Shown: positions 23,552-30,469 of the stretch, one piece after another
How positions within the stretch are numbered: position 1 is the first letter of the stretch
How the letters are laid out: each line of letters starts with the position of its first letter
DNA from: Streptomyces sp. NBC_00237
GTDB lineage: Bacteria; Actinomycetota; Actinomycetes; Streptomycetales; Streptomycetaceae
Direction of reading: 5' to 3'
DNA: 64,000 bases
Assembly: GCF_026342435.1 (NCBI RefSeq)
Contig: NZ_JAPEMT010000001.1
Coordinates: 1,916,501-1,980,500 of the forward strand
Position numbers and translations under genes: made by a program
The notes under the pieces: model-generated
What the model was told of the DNA's origin: nothing
The model's database searches: none
What the model saw: only the letters and a program-made list of their open reading frames with translations

Positions 23552-23851
23552 TTGATTGAGGGTAGAAACAGTCATGCTCTGTCAGGGCTGGAAATCTCTA
23601 AAGTGGAAGAGTTGTATCGATCTGAAACGATGACTCTCCACAGAGGAATGACCAACTTGGGGCCGATCTGGTACCTCGTCGAATGTGACCTCATTCAAGA
23701 TGAGGACATATTTGAAGTCAGAAGATTGGAGAGGGAACTGCCTGGCGGCTGGAGAGATTCAGTCATTGAGACGGACTTCTACGATCGAGCACACCCAGAG
23801 TTGCCGTGGTCGAGCTTCTTTTCAGTGCACGTAATCTACGCGGGAAGATGA
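23552..23851 (+). CDS. Small early protein, function unknown
   Basis: 99 aa from TTG at 23552 (GGGGGGCG upstream): MIEGRNSHALSGLEISKVEE, LYRSETMTLHRGMTNLGPIW, VIETDFYDRAHPELPWSSFF. The frame stays open upstream through the hairpin and the peptide gene, but that part is the shadow of the peptide frame. No known domain. It precedes the nuclease gene by 4 nt, so it belongs to the early operon. Confidence 0.5.
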   Translation: MIEGRNSHALSGLEISKVEELYRSETMTLHRGMTNLGPIWYLVECDLIQDEDIFEVRRLERELPGGWRDSVIETDFYDRAHPELPWSSFFSVHVIYAGR

Positions 23852-23855
23852 GGCA

Positions 23856-24650
23856 ATGAGCGCGCAGTATGAGCGGGTGGCTACTATGACAAGGTCCCCT
23901 AGCCAACTAGAGCAGTACATCAATAAGTGTCCTTGGCAATACTACCTGCAACGAGTGGAGGGGGTGGTTTCACGGCCTGCGGCGTGGTCGCACCAGGGGA
24001 CAAGCTTCCATACGGCCTGTGAGGTGTACGAGGGGGCCAGCCGTGCTATGCACGTGGAGGACGTGCAAGAGGTCTTTCACGAGCAGTACACGGCTCTTGT
24101 GGACGCCTCGTTGGATCAGGAACCTGATACAGATAGGTGGATGACTGCCGGGCCCTCGGGGGCGGACGACATTGCCCAGCGTTACACGCTGGGCATGCAG
24201 CAGACTGCCGCCTACGTTGCGTGGGCGGAGAAAAATGAGCCTCAACTCTGGGAGTCACCAGGGGGGCAACGTGGTATCGAATTGCACTTGACAGCCGAGA
24301 TATCAGGTATCAAGGTTCAAGGCTACGTGGATCAAGTGATTCAGGAGCCTGACGGATCCTTGCGTATTCGAGATCTCAAGACAGGGTCGACGAAGTCGAA
24401 GTTCCAATTGCAGACCTATGGAATCCTTGCTAGGAAGGTTCTGGGAGCGGAAGTGAATTCGGCAGACTGGTACCTGGCCAAATCTGGGGGACTTTCCCGT
24501 ACGGTGAACCTCTCGGGAGTCACCGAAGGGGAGGTAGGGACAGCCTTCAGGGCCTTGGACGAAGGTGTGAAGGCGGGCAACTTTCCCGCCAAGCCGGGTT
24601 TTCACTGTCGCTTCTGTGATGTTTCCCATGCATGTGAGTATCGGCGGTAG
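23856..24650 (+). CDS. PD-(D/E)XK exonuclease, Cas4/RecB-like, with Fe-S cysteines
   Basis: 264 aa. MTRSPSQLEQYINKCPWQYY opens the family (first Cys), GYVDQVIQEPDG and LRIRDLKTGS provide the Asp and D-x-K nuclease residues, FQLQTYGILA is the QxxxY motif, and CRFCDVSHAC near the end gives the three-Cys cluster. This four-Cys layout is that of Cas4/AddB-type 4Fe-4S nucleases. Phages use them in recombination and DNA processing. Upstream of the RecA-like ATPase. ATG at 23856; a second in-frame Met at residue 11 is possible. Confidence 0.88.
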   Translation: MSAQYERVATMTRSPSQLEQYINKCPWQYYLQRVEGVVSRPAAWSHQGTSFHTACEVYEGASRAMHVEDVQEVFHEQYTALVDASLDQEPDTDRWMTAGPSGADDIAQRYTLGMQQTAAYVAWAEKNEPQLWESPGGQRGIELHLTAEISGIKVQGYVDQVIQEPDGSLRIRDLKTGSTKSKFQLQTYGILARKVLGAEVNSADWYLAKSGGLSRTVNLSGVTEGEVGTAFRALDEGVKAGNFPAKPGFHCRFCDVSHACEYRR

Positions 24651-24712
24651 CCATTTTTTTTGGTCTGAAAGTTGCCAAAACATGTAAAGATTGAGAATCT
24701 TAAGGAGTCGAT

Positions 24713-25543
24713 CTGTTCAGCCTGTCTCAAGCAGTACGCATCAGAGGGTCGGTAGGTGAACCGATCCCAAGTCCCTTCACATCTCTATCGAAACTGGAAG
24801 TTGAGTTCAGGCGAGGCGAGTTCTCGCTAGTTGTAGCAGGTCCCGGAACTGGCAAAAGCATTATTGCGGCCAACCTGGCAACCTACGGCAATATTCCTGG
24901 ACTCTATTTCTCGGCGGATTCAACAGCAGCTACACAGGTCAGTCGTGCAACGGCAATGATTACCGGCGAAGACTCCAAGGTGGTCAAGGCTGCTCTCCTC
25001 TCAGGAAACTTTGAGGAGTACGGAAAAGCTCTTGCGGAACGATGGTGGCTGCGCTTCAACTTTGCTTCCCGGCCTACGCCGGACGAGCTTGAACGAGACC
25101 TTCTGAGTTTCCTAGAGACATTTGGTTGCATGCCTCATTTGGTGTGTGTAGATAACGTCACCAACGTGGACACAGGAGGGGCCGGAGATGCAGACAGTTA
25201 CTCATTCGGCCTGGAATCCCTGTGTGAATACCTTTCCGACATGGCCCGTCAGACTGGGGCTCACGTCATGGGAATGCACCACACTACGGGCGAATGGTCA
25301 GATGGTCTGAGCCCCATTCCTCTGAGTGGAGTGAAGGGCAAGATCGGGCGGGTTCCCTCCTTGATCCTGACCGTCCACAAAGAGATTGATGGCATGAACA
25401 GCCGGATACTTAATATCTCCCCGGTGAAGAACCGCGAGGGATTTGAGGACTCCTCTGGTAAGACATTTGCTAGCTATCGACTGAATCGCTCCAGCCTCCG
25501 CCTGGAGGAGCTGGAGGAACTGCCACTTGGCCTCGCGGCCTAA
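24713..25543 (+). CDS. RecA/DnaB-like ATPase (phage replicative helicase or recombinase)
   Basis: 276 aa with a CTG start at 24713, because the frame opens after a TAA just upstream and has no ATG, GTG or TTG before the Walker A motif (VVAGPGTGKSIIAANLA). AAGGAG lies 5 nt before the CTG. Walker B is HLVCVDNVTNV, followed by TGAHVMGMHHTTGEWSDG, as in DnaB/KaiC-type RecA folds. Sits between Cas4-like nuclease and primase genes, so a role in DNA replication is likely. Starting at the first ATG (24956) would delete Walker A. Confidence 0.85.
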   Translation: MFSLSQAVRIRGSVGEPIPSPFTSLSKLEVEFRRGEFSLVVAGPGTGKSIIAANLATYGNIPGLYFSADSTAATQVSRATAMITGEDSKVVKAALLSGNFEEYGKALAERWWLRFNFASRPTPDELERDLLSFLETFGCMPHLVCVDNVTNVDTGGAGDADSYSFGLESLCEYLSDMARQTGAHVMGMHHTTGEWSDGLSPIPLSGVKGKIGRVPSLILTVHKEIDGMNSRILNISPVKNREGFEDSSGKTFASYRLNRSSLRLEELEELPLGLAA

Positions 25544-25561
25544 TCCTGTGGGGGGATTGCA

Positions 25562-25897
25562 ATGTCGGAAGAAAGCTTCAAGGGCGGGTTTACGGCTACT
25601 CGGGAATTTACTTCTTCGCTGGAGACGATGTTCCCCGGCCTCGATGTCTCGGAGGTATCGGATGAGGGCGTGGCCCTTGTGGTGACCGTTCTCAATCCGA
25701 AGTACTTCAGCCTGTCAGCCCTGTTCAAGGCCCTCATGGGGGCCGCAAAGGGAGGGATCAGTACGGCAGTGATCCACGTCAAGACTCGGGACCTGGTAGA
25801 GGTCCTTCCGATCCTGACTCTGTCGATGGCAGTCGAGCAAGAAGCCCATTTGAAGCGTGAGTTGCGGCTCGAAGCCACGCTCCGTGCGGCGGCCTGA
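25562..25897 (+). CDS. Hypothetical early phage protein
   Basis: 111 aa: MSEESFKGGFTATREFTSSL, ALVVTVLNPKYFSLSALFKA, ending ELRLEATLRAAA. GGGGGG site 6-8 nt before the ATG. Its stop overlaps the next gene as TGATG. No domain recognised; replication-operon context only. Confidence 0.65.
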   Translation: MSEESFKGGFTATREFTSSLETMFPGLDVSEVSDEGVALVVTVLNPKYFSLSALFKALMGAAKGGISTAVIHVKTRDLVEVLPILTLSMAVEQEAHLKRELRLEATLRAAA

Positions 25898-26328
25898 TGG
25901 CCGTACGCACGGGATACAGGCTCTGCATACGGTGCAGCAAGAACAGGGCCCTTCGCTTCTTCAGCGGCCCCAGGGGGCGCGTGTGCTCCACCTGTCGGAC
26001 AGTTGCCCGGCGTCGAGCTGGGCGGGATGCGCGGATCTCGCGGACCTATGGCCTGACTGCAGAGGAGTACAGCCGCCTCCTGGAGCACCAGGAGGGTCGG
26101 TGCGCAATCTGTCAGGAGACCAGGCGCACCAATCTGGCGGTGGATCACTGTCACCGGACGGAGGCGATCAGGGGGCTGCTCTGTGCCCGCTGTAACTCGC
26201 AGCTCCTGGCGCGAGGAGCCAGGGACAGGCCGGAGGTTCTGCGTCGAGCTGCGGACTACCTAGAGGCATATCCGGCGTGGGAGGCCCTGGGGCCCCGGTA
26301 TACCCCCGGCCATGGGCCGGATGTCTAA
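25897..26328 (+). CDS. Endonuclease VII-like HNH nuclease
   Basis: 143 aa. Zinc pairs CIRC...CSTC and the recombination endonuclease VII core: YGLTAEEYSRLLEHQEGRCA, ICQE, LAVDHCHRTEAIRGLLCARC, NSQLL. Family members resolve branched DNA or act as nicking nucleases. A paralogue lies at 27999-28433. Start overlaps the preceding stop; its 3' end overlaps the primase zinc-finger gene. Confidence 0.85.
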   Translation: MAVRTGYRLCIRCSKNRALRFFSGPRGRVCSTCRTVARRRAGRDARISRTYGLTAEEYSRLLEHQEGRCAICQETRRTNLAVDHCHRTEAIRGLLCARCNSQLLARGARDRPEVLRRAADYLEAYPAWEALGPRYTPGHGPDV

Positions 26329-26701
26329 GCCACCCATAGCAACAGTCCTGAGGCACTACTACGGGGTCGAGGTCCAGGAGAGGGCAGGGCATCAGAGGAT
26401 CTCTTGCCCTCTTCACCCGGACTCGTCTCCTAGCGCCAGTGTCAACACCTCTGCTCAGCGTTGGAGTTGCTTCGTCTGCCGACTGTCTGAGGACTCCTAT
26501 GCCGTAATCATGAGAGAGGAGTCATGTGGGTTCACTGAGGCCCAAGAATTTGCACGTAAGCGGATCAGTGGAAGCTGCGATGGCGTACCACCAGATGATG
26601 CCGGGAAGCCCGGCAGAGGAGTACGTGAGGGCTCGGGGGCTAGGGCCCGTAGCCGAGTCATTCGGATTGGGATTCGTCGCTTCGGCTCTTCCTGGTCATG
26701 A
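26321..26701 (+). CDS. Primase N-terminal CHC2 zinc-finger part
   Basis: MSKPPIATVLRHYYGVEVQE then RISCPLHPDSSPSASVN...WSCFVC, a CHC2 zinc finger of DnaG-type primases. Real-looking sequence continues to about EAQEFARKRISGS (26575). The last 42 or so codons before the stop overlap the TOPRIM frame and look non-coding. It may be a separate protein or the N-terminal half of a primase joined by a +1 shift near 26565-26580. Start is 26321 or 26312. Confidence 0.7.
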   Translation: MSKPPIATVLRHYYGVEVQERAGHQRISCPLHPDSSPSASVNTSAQRWSCFVCRLSEDSYAVIMREESCGFTEAQEFARKRISGSCDGVPPDDAGKPGRGVREGSGARARSRVIRIGIRRFGSSWS

Positions 26702-27227
26702 CCGGTACCGAGGCTATCTGTCGATCCCCTATCTCCGCCCTGCGGGTGGCGAACAGGGAGTTGCAACAGTCCGCTTCCGCTGTATCGCGGACAGGTGCGT
26801 CAAAGGCCCTGATGGGCAGTACCTGTTTCTGACTGGCGGTAAGGAAGTCCACGAGGGGCACGGAAAGTACCTGTCCCTCCCGGGGGACCCTCCTCGGATT
26901 CACAACACCTCCGCCCTGATTGCTGACAGCTCATTTGTGGTGGTTGTTGAGGGCGAATTTGATGACATGTCCTGGGCCATGGCGGGTGTACCGGCCGTAG
27001 GGATTCCAGGAACTGGCTCCTGGCGGGATTACTGGCATCCCCCATTTCTTGGCTATGAGGTGGTCTACCTGATAGCCGAAGGGGACCAAGCGGGGCAGGA
27101 CTGCATGGAGGCGTTGGCCTCCGAAATGCCGAATGGGAAAGTGATCCGACTGCCCGACGTATACGACAGCAACCGCCTGTTGATAGAGCACGGGCCGCAG
27201 GCCCTGACGGAAAGGCTCGGGATTTGA
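26568..27227 (+). CDS. Primase TOPRIM part
   Basis: About 219 aa from GTG at 26568 (ATG at 26580, with GGAAG 5 nt before, is an alternative): MAYHQMMPGSPAEEYVRARG, LSIPYLRP, VRFRCIAD, then TOPRIM-like FVVVVEGEFDDMSWAMAGVP, VYLIAEGDQAGQDC and a C-terminal NGKVIRLPD. Glu in VVEGEFD and D-x-D-like EGDQAG are the metal ligands. It is in the +1 frame relative to the zinc-finger ORF and completes a DnaG-like primase. Confidence 0.75.
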   Translation: MEAAMAYHQMMPGSPAEEYVRARGLGPVAESFGLGFVASALPGHDRYRGYLSIPYLRPAGGEQGVATVRFRCIADRCVKGPDGQYLFLTGGKEVHEGHGKYLSLPGDPPRIHNTSALIADSSFVVVVEGEFDDMSWAMAGVPAVGIPGTGSWRDYWHPPFLGYEVVYLIAEGDQAGQDCMEALASEMPNGKVIRLPDVYDSNRLLIEHGPQALTERLGI

Positions 27228-27619
27228 GGTACAAGGAGGGTGATCAGGTATGGATCTCCCAAGACGGAGCCCTTCGGTTGGGAAAGGTGAGATCTGTGAA
27301 TGAGGCCCCAACGGTTCCGTATCCATACGAGGTGACATGGGATACCGATGCCGGAAAGATCAAATATGCAACCCACGTGGCCGCAGAAGAGCTTAGCCCT
27401 GTTGAGTCCGATCCTGTGAACTCGCCGAGTCACTACACCAGCCACCCAAGTGGTGTGGAGTGCAAAGAGATCATCGGCCCGTTTACTACGTTTGTGGGGG
27501 CTGCGATCAAGTACCTGTGGCGTGCGGGTCTCAAGAGCCCTGATCCGATTGAAGACCTTCGTAAGGCCATGAAGTCCATTGAGATCGAGATCGAGCGACT
27601 TGAGAAGGAGGCAGCGTGA
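27224..27619 (+). CDS. DUF3310 domain protein
   Basis: 131 aa from TTG overlapping the preceding stop. N-terminal small beta domain (YKEGDQVWISQDGALRLGKV) and C-terminal DUF3310: VNSPSHYTSHPSGVECKEII, TTFVGAAIKYLWRAGLKS, EDLRKAMKSIEIEIERLEK. DUF3310 proteins are widespread in phages (T7 gp1.7-like context of nucleotide metabolism). No catalytic proof here. Confidence 0.8.
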   Translation: MRYKEGDQVWISQDGALRLGKVRSVNEAPTVPYPYEVTWDTDAGKIKYATHVAAEELSPVESDPVNSPSHYTSHPSGVECKEIIGPFTTFVGAAIKYLWRAGLKSPDPIEDLRKAMKSIEIEIERLEKEAA

Positions 27620-28002
27620 GCGCTCAAGAGGCAGAGGCCATGCAGGTTCTTCGGCAGGTTGTCCTGGAGAACCCGGATTACATATACAAGGTGCCCAGTC
27701 ACTACGAAGTTTATGGGGATGGGACGGAAGATCTGGATGGAACGTGCTTTTACGTCCACAAGAACGAAAGCGGTGGGCTGGAAAGTCCCGGTTGTCTCGT
27801 AGGGCAAGTGGGCGCACGTATGGGGCTGTCGCTGGCAGATATGAGTAAGTACGAAGGACTCTCCGCACGCCAAATGCTGGGCAAGCTGCTGCCGAGTCTC
27901 TCCGAGGCCGTATTGCGCACTCTCGATCACGTGCAGGACAAGCAGGACAACGGTTTTACCTGGAAAGAGGCTTACGAGTTGACGGTAGGGGAGCTTGTGT
28001 GA
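27616..28002 (+). CDS. Hypothetical early phage protein
   Basis: 128 aa, GTG start overlapping the previous stop (GTGA): MSAQEAEAMQVLRQVVLENP, FYVHKNESGGLESPGCLVGQ, LSARQMLGKLLPSLSEAVLR. Helical C-terminus. Unknown family. Coupled on both sides by 4-nt overlaps. Confidence 0.65.
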   Translation: MSAQEAEAMQVLRQVVLENPDYIYKVPSHYEVYGDGTEDLDGTCFYVHKNESGGLESPGCLVGQVGARMGLSLADMSKYEGLSARQMLGKLLPSLSEAVLRTLDHVQDKQDNGFTWKEAYELTVGELV

Positions 28003-28433
28003 GCGACAGACCTTGCCCGGCTTGTGGGAAAAGTTTGGCGGGCTCTCATATCAACAAGAAGTACTGCGACTCTAAGTGTCGTCAGAAGGGATATGCGGAA
28101 ACGGCCCTTGCCCATGCTAGGCGTCGCCGCCAGGAGAACCCTGATTACGTTCGTGAGCTTGACCGCGCGAAGGACCTGCGACGCAATTTCGGTCTGACGC
28201 CCGAGAAGTACAAAGTAATGCTTGATGCGCAGAATGGTGGTTGTGCTATATGCGGCCGCGCGGCCGAAGAAGTAGGGGATCGTGTCAGTAGGAGGCTGGC
28301 GGTTGATCACTGCCATTCCTCGGGCAGGATCAGGGGCCTTTTATGCAGAGCCTGCAACGTGGCTATAGGTCAATTGCGAGATGATCCCGAGTTGATACGT
28401 CGTGCTGCTGCCTATGTGATGGAGAATGCTTGA
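27999..28433 (+). CDS. Endonuclease VII-like HNH nuclease (second copy)
   Basis: 144 aa. N-terminal zinc ribbon CPACGKSLAG...YCDSKCRQKG, then FGLTPEKYKVMLDAQNGGCA, ICGR, LAVDHCHSSGRIRGLLCRAC, NVAIGQL. Clearly homologous to the 25897-26328 protein over the C-terminal two thirds. GTG start overlapping the preceding stop. Insertion of two relatives 2 kb apart suggests mobility. Confidence 0.85.
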   Translation: MSDRPCPACGKSLAGSHINKKYCDSKCRQKGYAETALAHARRRRQENPDYVRELDRAKDLRRNFGLTPEKYKVMLDAQNGGCAICGRAAEEVGDRVSRRLAVDHCHSSGRIRGLLCRACNVAIGQLRDDPELIRRAAAYVMENA

Positions 28434-29245
28434 AGCGAATATGTGTCATCAGTGACGTTCAGATTCCTTACCACAATGCAAAGCATCTTAAGAACTTGAT
28501 CGACTTCATCGGGGATTTTGCCCCCGATGAGCTGTACCAAATCGGGGATCTCTGCGACTACCCGACTCCGTCTCGATGGAGCCAAGGCACTCGCCTTGAA
28601 TATGAGCAGCATGTGAGGCGGGACTCAGAGACTACGAAGAGGGTGTTCCTGGAGCCGATTCGGAAGGTGTACAGCGGCCCCTTTGGAATCCTGGAGGGGA
28701 ATCACGACCTTCGTCCTCGTACGTATCTGTCAGCGCAGGCCCCCGCTCTGGCCGAGTATGCAGATTCCTTCCATTTTCGTAAGTTGCTGGATTTTGATGG
28801 CTTTGGCGTAGATCTCACTCCACCCTTCTTCAAGGTGGGCCCGGATACCGCCCTGGTTCACGGTCATGAGATTAAGGGCCTGTCTCAGGAGGCCGGTAAA
28901 ACGGCTCTGAGGCACGCGCTAAAGGCCGATGTAAATATCGTCATGGGCCACACCCACCGCCTTGGAGTTCAACGCGTAGGCACCGGATACCAAGGAGGTA
29001 GGCGAGGCATCCGATGGGGAATGGAAGTGGGGCATTTGATGTCCCCTGCAAAGGCGGGATATCTAGGCCCTGGAGGGGTCGCCAATTGGCAGCCTGGATT
29101 TTCCATCCTCTACATCTCTGACAAGCACGTTGCACCTGTTCCCGTCGACATTGCCCGAGATGGCTCATTCATTGTGGAAGGGGCTTTGTACGGAGGCCCC
29201 AGCAGGGGCCCCGACGGAAAGTTCGTAAGGGGAGTGAGCCTTTGA
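28430..29245 (+). CDS. Metallophosphoesterase (Mre11/SbcD-like phage nuclease or phosphatase)
   Basis: 271 aa, TTG start overlapping the previous stop. Calcineurin-like motifs in order: SDVQIPYH, IGDLCDY, GILEGNHDLRPR, ALVHGHEIK and VMGHTHRLG, all metal ligands present. In phages such proteins sit in replication clusters and process DNA ends or nucleotides. Substrate unknown. Confidence 0.88.
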   Translation: MKRICVISDVQIPYHNAKHLKNLIDFIGDFAPDELYQIGDLCDYPTPSRWSQGTRLEYEQHVRRDSETTKRVFLEPIRKVYSGPFGILEGNHDLRPRTYLSAQAPALAEYADSFHFRKLLDFDGFGVDLTPPFFKVGPDTALVHGHEIKGLSQEAGKTALRHALKADVNIVMGHTHRLGVQRVGTGYQGGRRGIRWGMEVGHLMSPAKAGYLGPGGVANWQPGFSILYISDKHVAPVPVDIARDGSFIVEGALYGGPSRGPDGKFVRGVSL

Positions 29246-29787
29246 CCGCTCTCGACTGGGCTGCCATGGCTCAGCTTGCCGACAAGGTGGCGAAGTCTAT
29301 TGCTGCCAGTTGGCCCATCGTGGAGAAAGATGATGTGAAGCAGGAGATCTTGACTGCCTGCTATGAGGGCAGACAGGCACTCGAACCTCACGCTGATAAT
29401 GGGGGTCTTCTCTGGGGTTTCTGCAAGACCGCTGGTGTGCGGTATGCATCCCGTGAGAGAGATGCTCGGGATGTTGAAGATGAGCGGTACTACTACACAC
29501 CCTCTGAGGCCCGTATAGCTCTGGGCTCCTTTATTTACTCCGATGAGGAGATGGGGCAGTTGTTGGGGCGTAAGGACGATCTCTTGGGATGCCGGGTGAC
29601 CGACAATTTGATGTCGGCTCGTATGGATGCGAGTAAGGCCCTTGAACGGCTTCCTGAGGAACAGCGAGCGCGAATCATGAGCCGGTATGTCATGGGTATT
29701 CCCTGTGGAAGTGATACCGAGCGTAAGGCGGCAAATCGGGCCGTTGACATGTTGGCTAGGCAGATGAACCGAGACCTGAGGAGCTAA
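29242..29787 (+). CDS. Sigma-factor-like/HTH helical protein
   Basis: 181 aa, TTG start (TTGA overlap). VEKDDVKQEILTACYEGRQA resembles sigma-70 region 2 and the C-terminal LERLPEEQRARIMSRYVMGI...AANRAVDMLARQMNRDL resembles region 4. Possible transcription factor for late genes, such as the weak late promoter at 21208-21236. Similarity is by eye only. Confidence 0.5.
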   Translation: MTALDWAAMAQLADKVAKSIAASWPIVEKDDVKQEILTACYEGRQALEPHADNGGLLWGFCKTAGVRYASRERDARDVEDERYYYTPSEARIALGSFIYSDEEMGQLLGRKDDLLGCRVTDNLMSARMDASKALERLPEEQRARIMSRYVMGIPCGSDTERKAANRAVDMLARQMNRDLRS

Positions 29788-29792
29788 CAAGT

Positions 29793-30290
29793 TTGACTAC
29801 TCCTTTTAGTGGGGCGTCCCCGTGGGGCGAGCCCAGTACTCCGACGAAAGAAGGCGACTTGACCAACATTTCTGAGAACACTGCTAACCCTTTTGAAGCT
29901 AGCAACACCATTAAGTTCGGTCCCGGTTTTGACGCCCCTTGGCTCGTTCTTCGGTCCTCTGGCACGACTCCGGATGAGGCAGCTAAGAACAATGCGGCAG
30001 TACTCCGCGCTTTTGTAGACAACGGAGTTCCGGAGTTGCTGAGTCAGGCAGCAACTAAGGCGCAGAGCGTCTACGGGCCTCCGGCCTCTGGTTCGGGCCC
30101 CAAGGAGTTCAAGGGCGGCCGAGTTGTGGCTAAGGAGCCTGCGGGCGACGGGGACAACTGTCCTCACGGTCGGACTCTCCGAGAGGGACAGGGGAAGAAC
30201 GGCCCTTGGGCAGCCCTCTTCTGCAACGCGCCTAAGGGAAGCAATTGCGACCCCCTCTGGCGTCAGAAGGACGGCAGCTTTAAGGGCTAG
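29793..30290 (+). CDS. Hypothetical protein with C-terminal Cys/His cluster, near DNA polymerase
   Basis: 165 aa, TTG start with GGAG upstream. Disordered start (TPFSGASPWGEPSTPTKEGD), helical middle (PDEAAKNNAAVLRAFVDNGV) and a C-terminal putative zinc motif NCPHGRTLREG...ALFCNA...SNCDPLW (C-x-H, C, C). Such proteins accompany replication genes in actinophages; a nucleic-acid binding role is possible. Confidence 0.6.
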   Translation: MTTPFSGASPWGEPSTPTKEGDLTNISENTANPFEASNTIKFGPGFDAPWLVLRSSGTTPDEAAKNNAAVLRAFVDNGVPELLSQAATKAQSVYGPPASGSGPKEFKGGRVVAKEPAGDGDNCPHGRTLREGQGKNGPWAALFCNAPKGSNCDPLWRQKDGSFKG

Positions 30291-30300
30291 TCATTAACAG

Positions 30301-30333
30301 GCGAGGGGTCGGGTAGTCGGCCCGACCCCTCGC
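30301..30333 (+). other. Strong hairpin between early genes
   Basis: GCGAGGGGTCGGG, 7-nt loop, CCCGACCCCTCGC: 13-bp perfect stem, no T-run. Located 11 bp after the stop of the Cys/His gene; may cap the 3' end or attenuate polymerase expression. Confidence 0.55.
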
Positions 30334-30353
30334 ACATCACCGAAGGGATTCAA

Positions 30354-30452
30354 GTGAAGTCGCTAGCTGAGCTGTGGGCCGGAATGGTTCTGGGCTTTGG
30401 ATTTGGTATTGGCCTAGCACTCTTTGCCTCGGGGATTGACTTTGTCCGCTAG
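30354..30452 (+). CDS. Very small membrane protein
   Basis: 32 aa from GTG at 30354 (GAAGGGA site): MKSLAELWAGMVLGFGFGIG then LALFASGIDFVR. One Gly-rich hydrophobic span flanked by charged ends. It lies between the hairpin and the DNA polymerase gene, 17 bp before the latter. Unknown role; single-span phage micropeptides can modulate host membrane functions. Confidence 0.6.
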   Translation: MKSLAELWAGMVLGFGFGIGLALFASGIDFVR

Positions 30453-30469
30453 ACCCTGATGGGAGGGTT

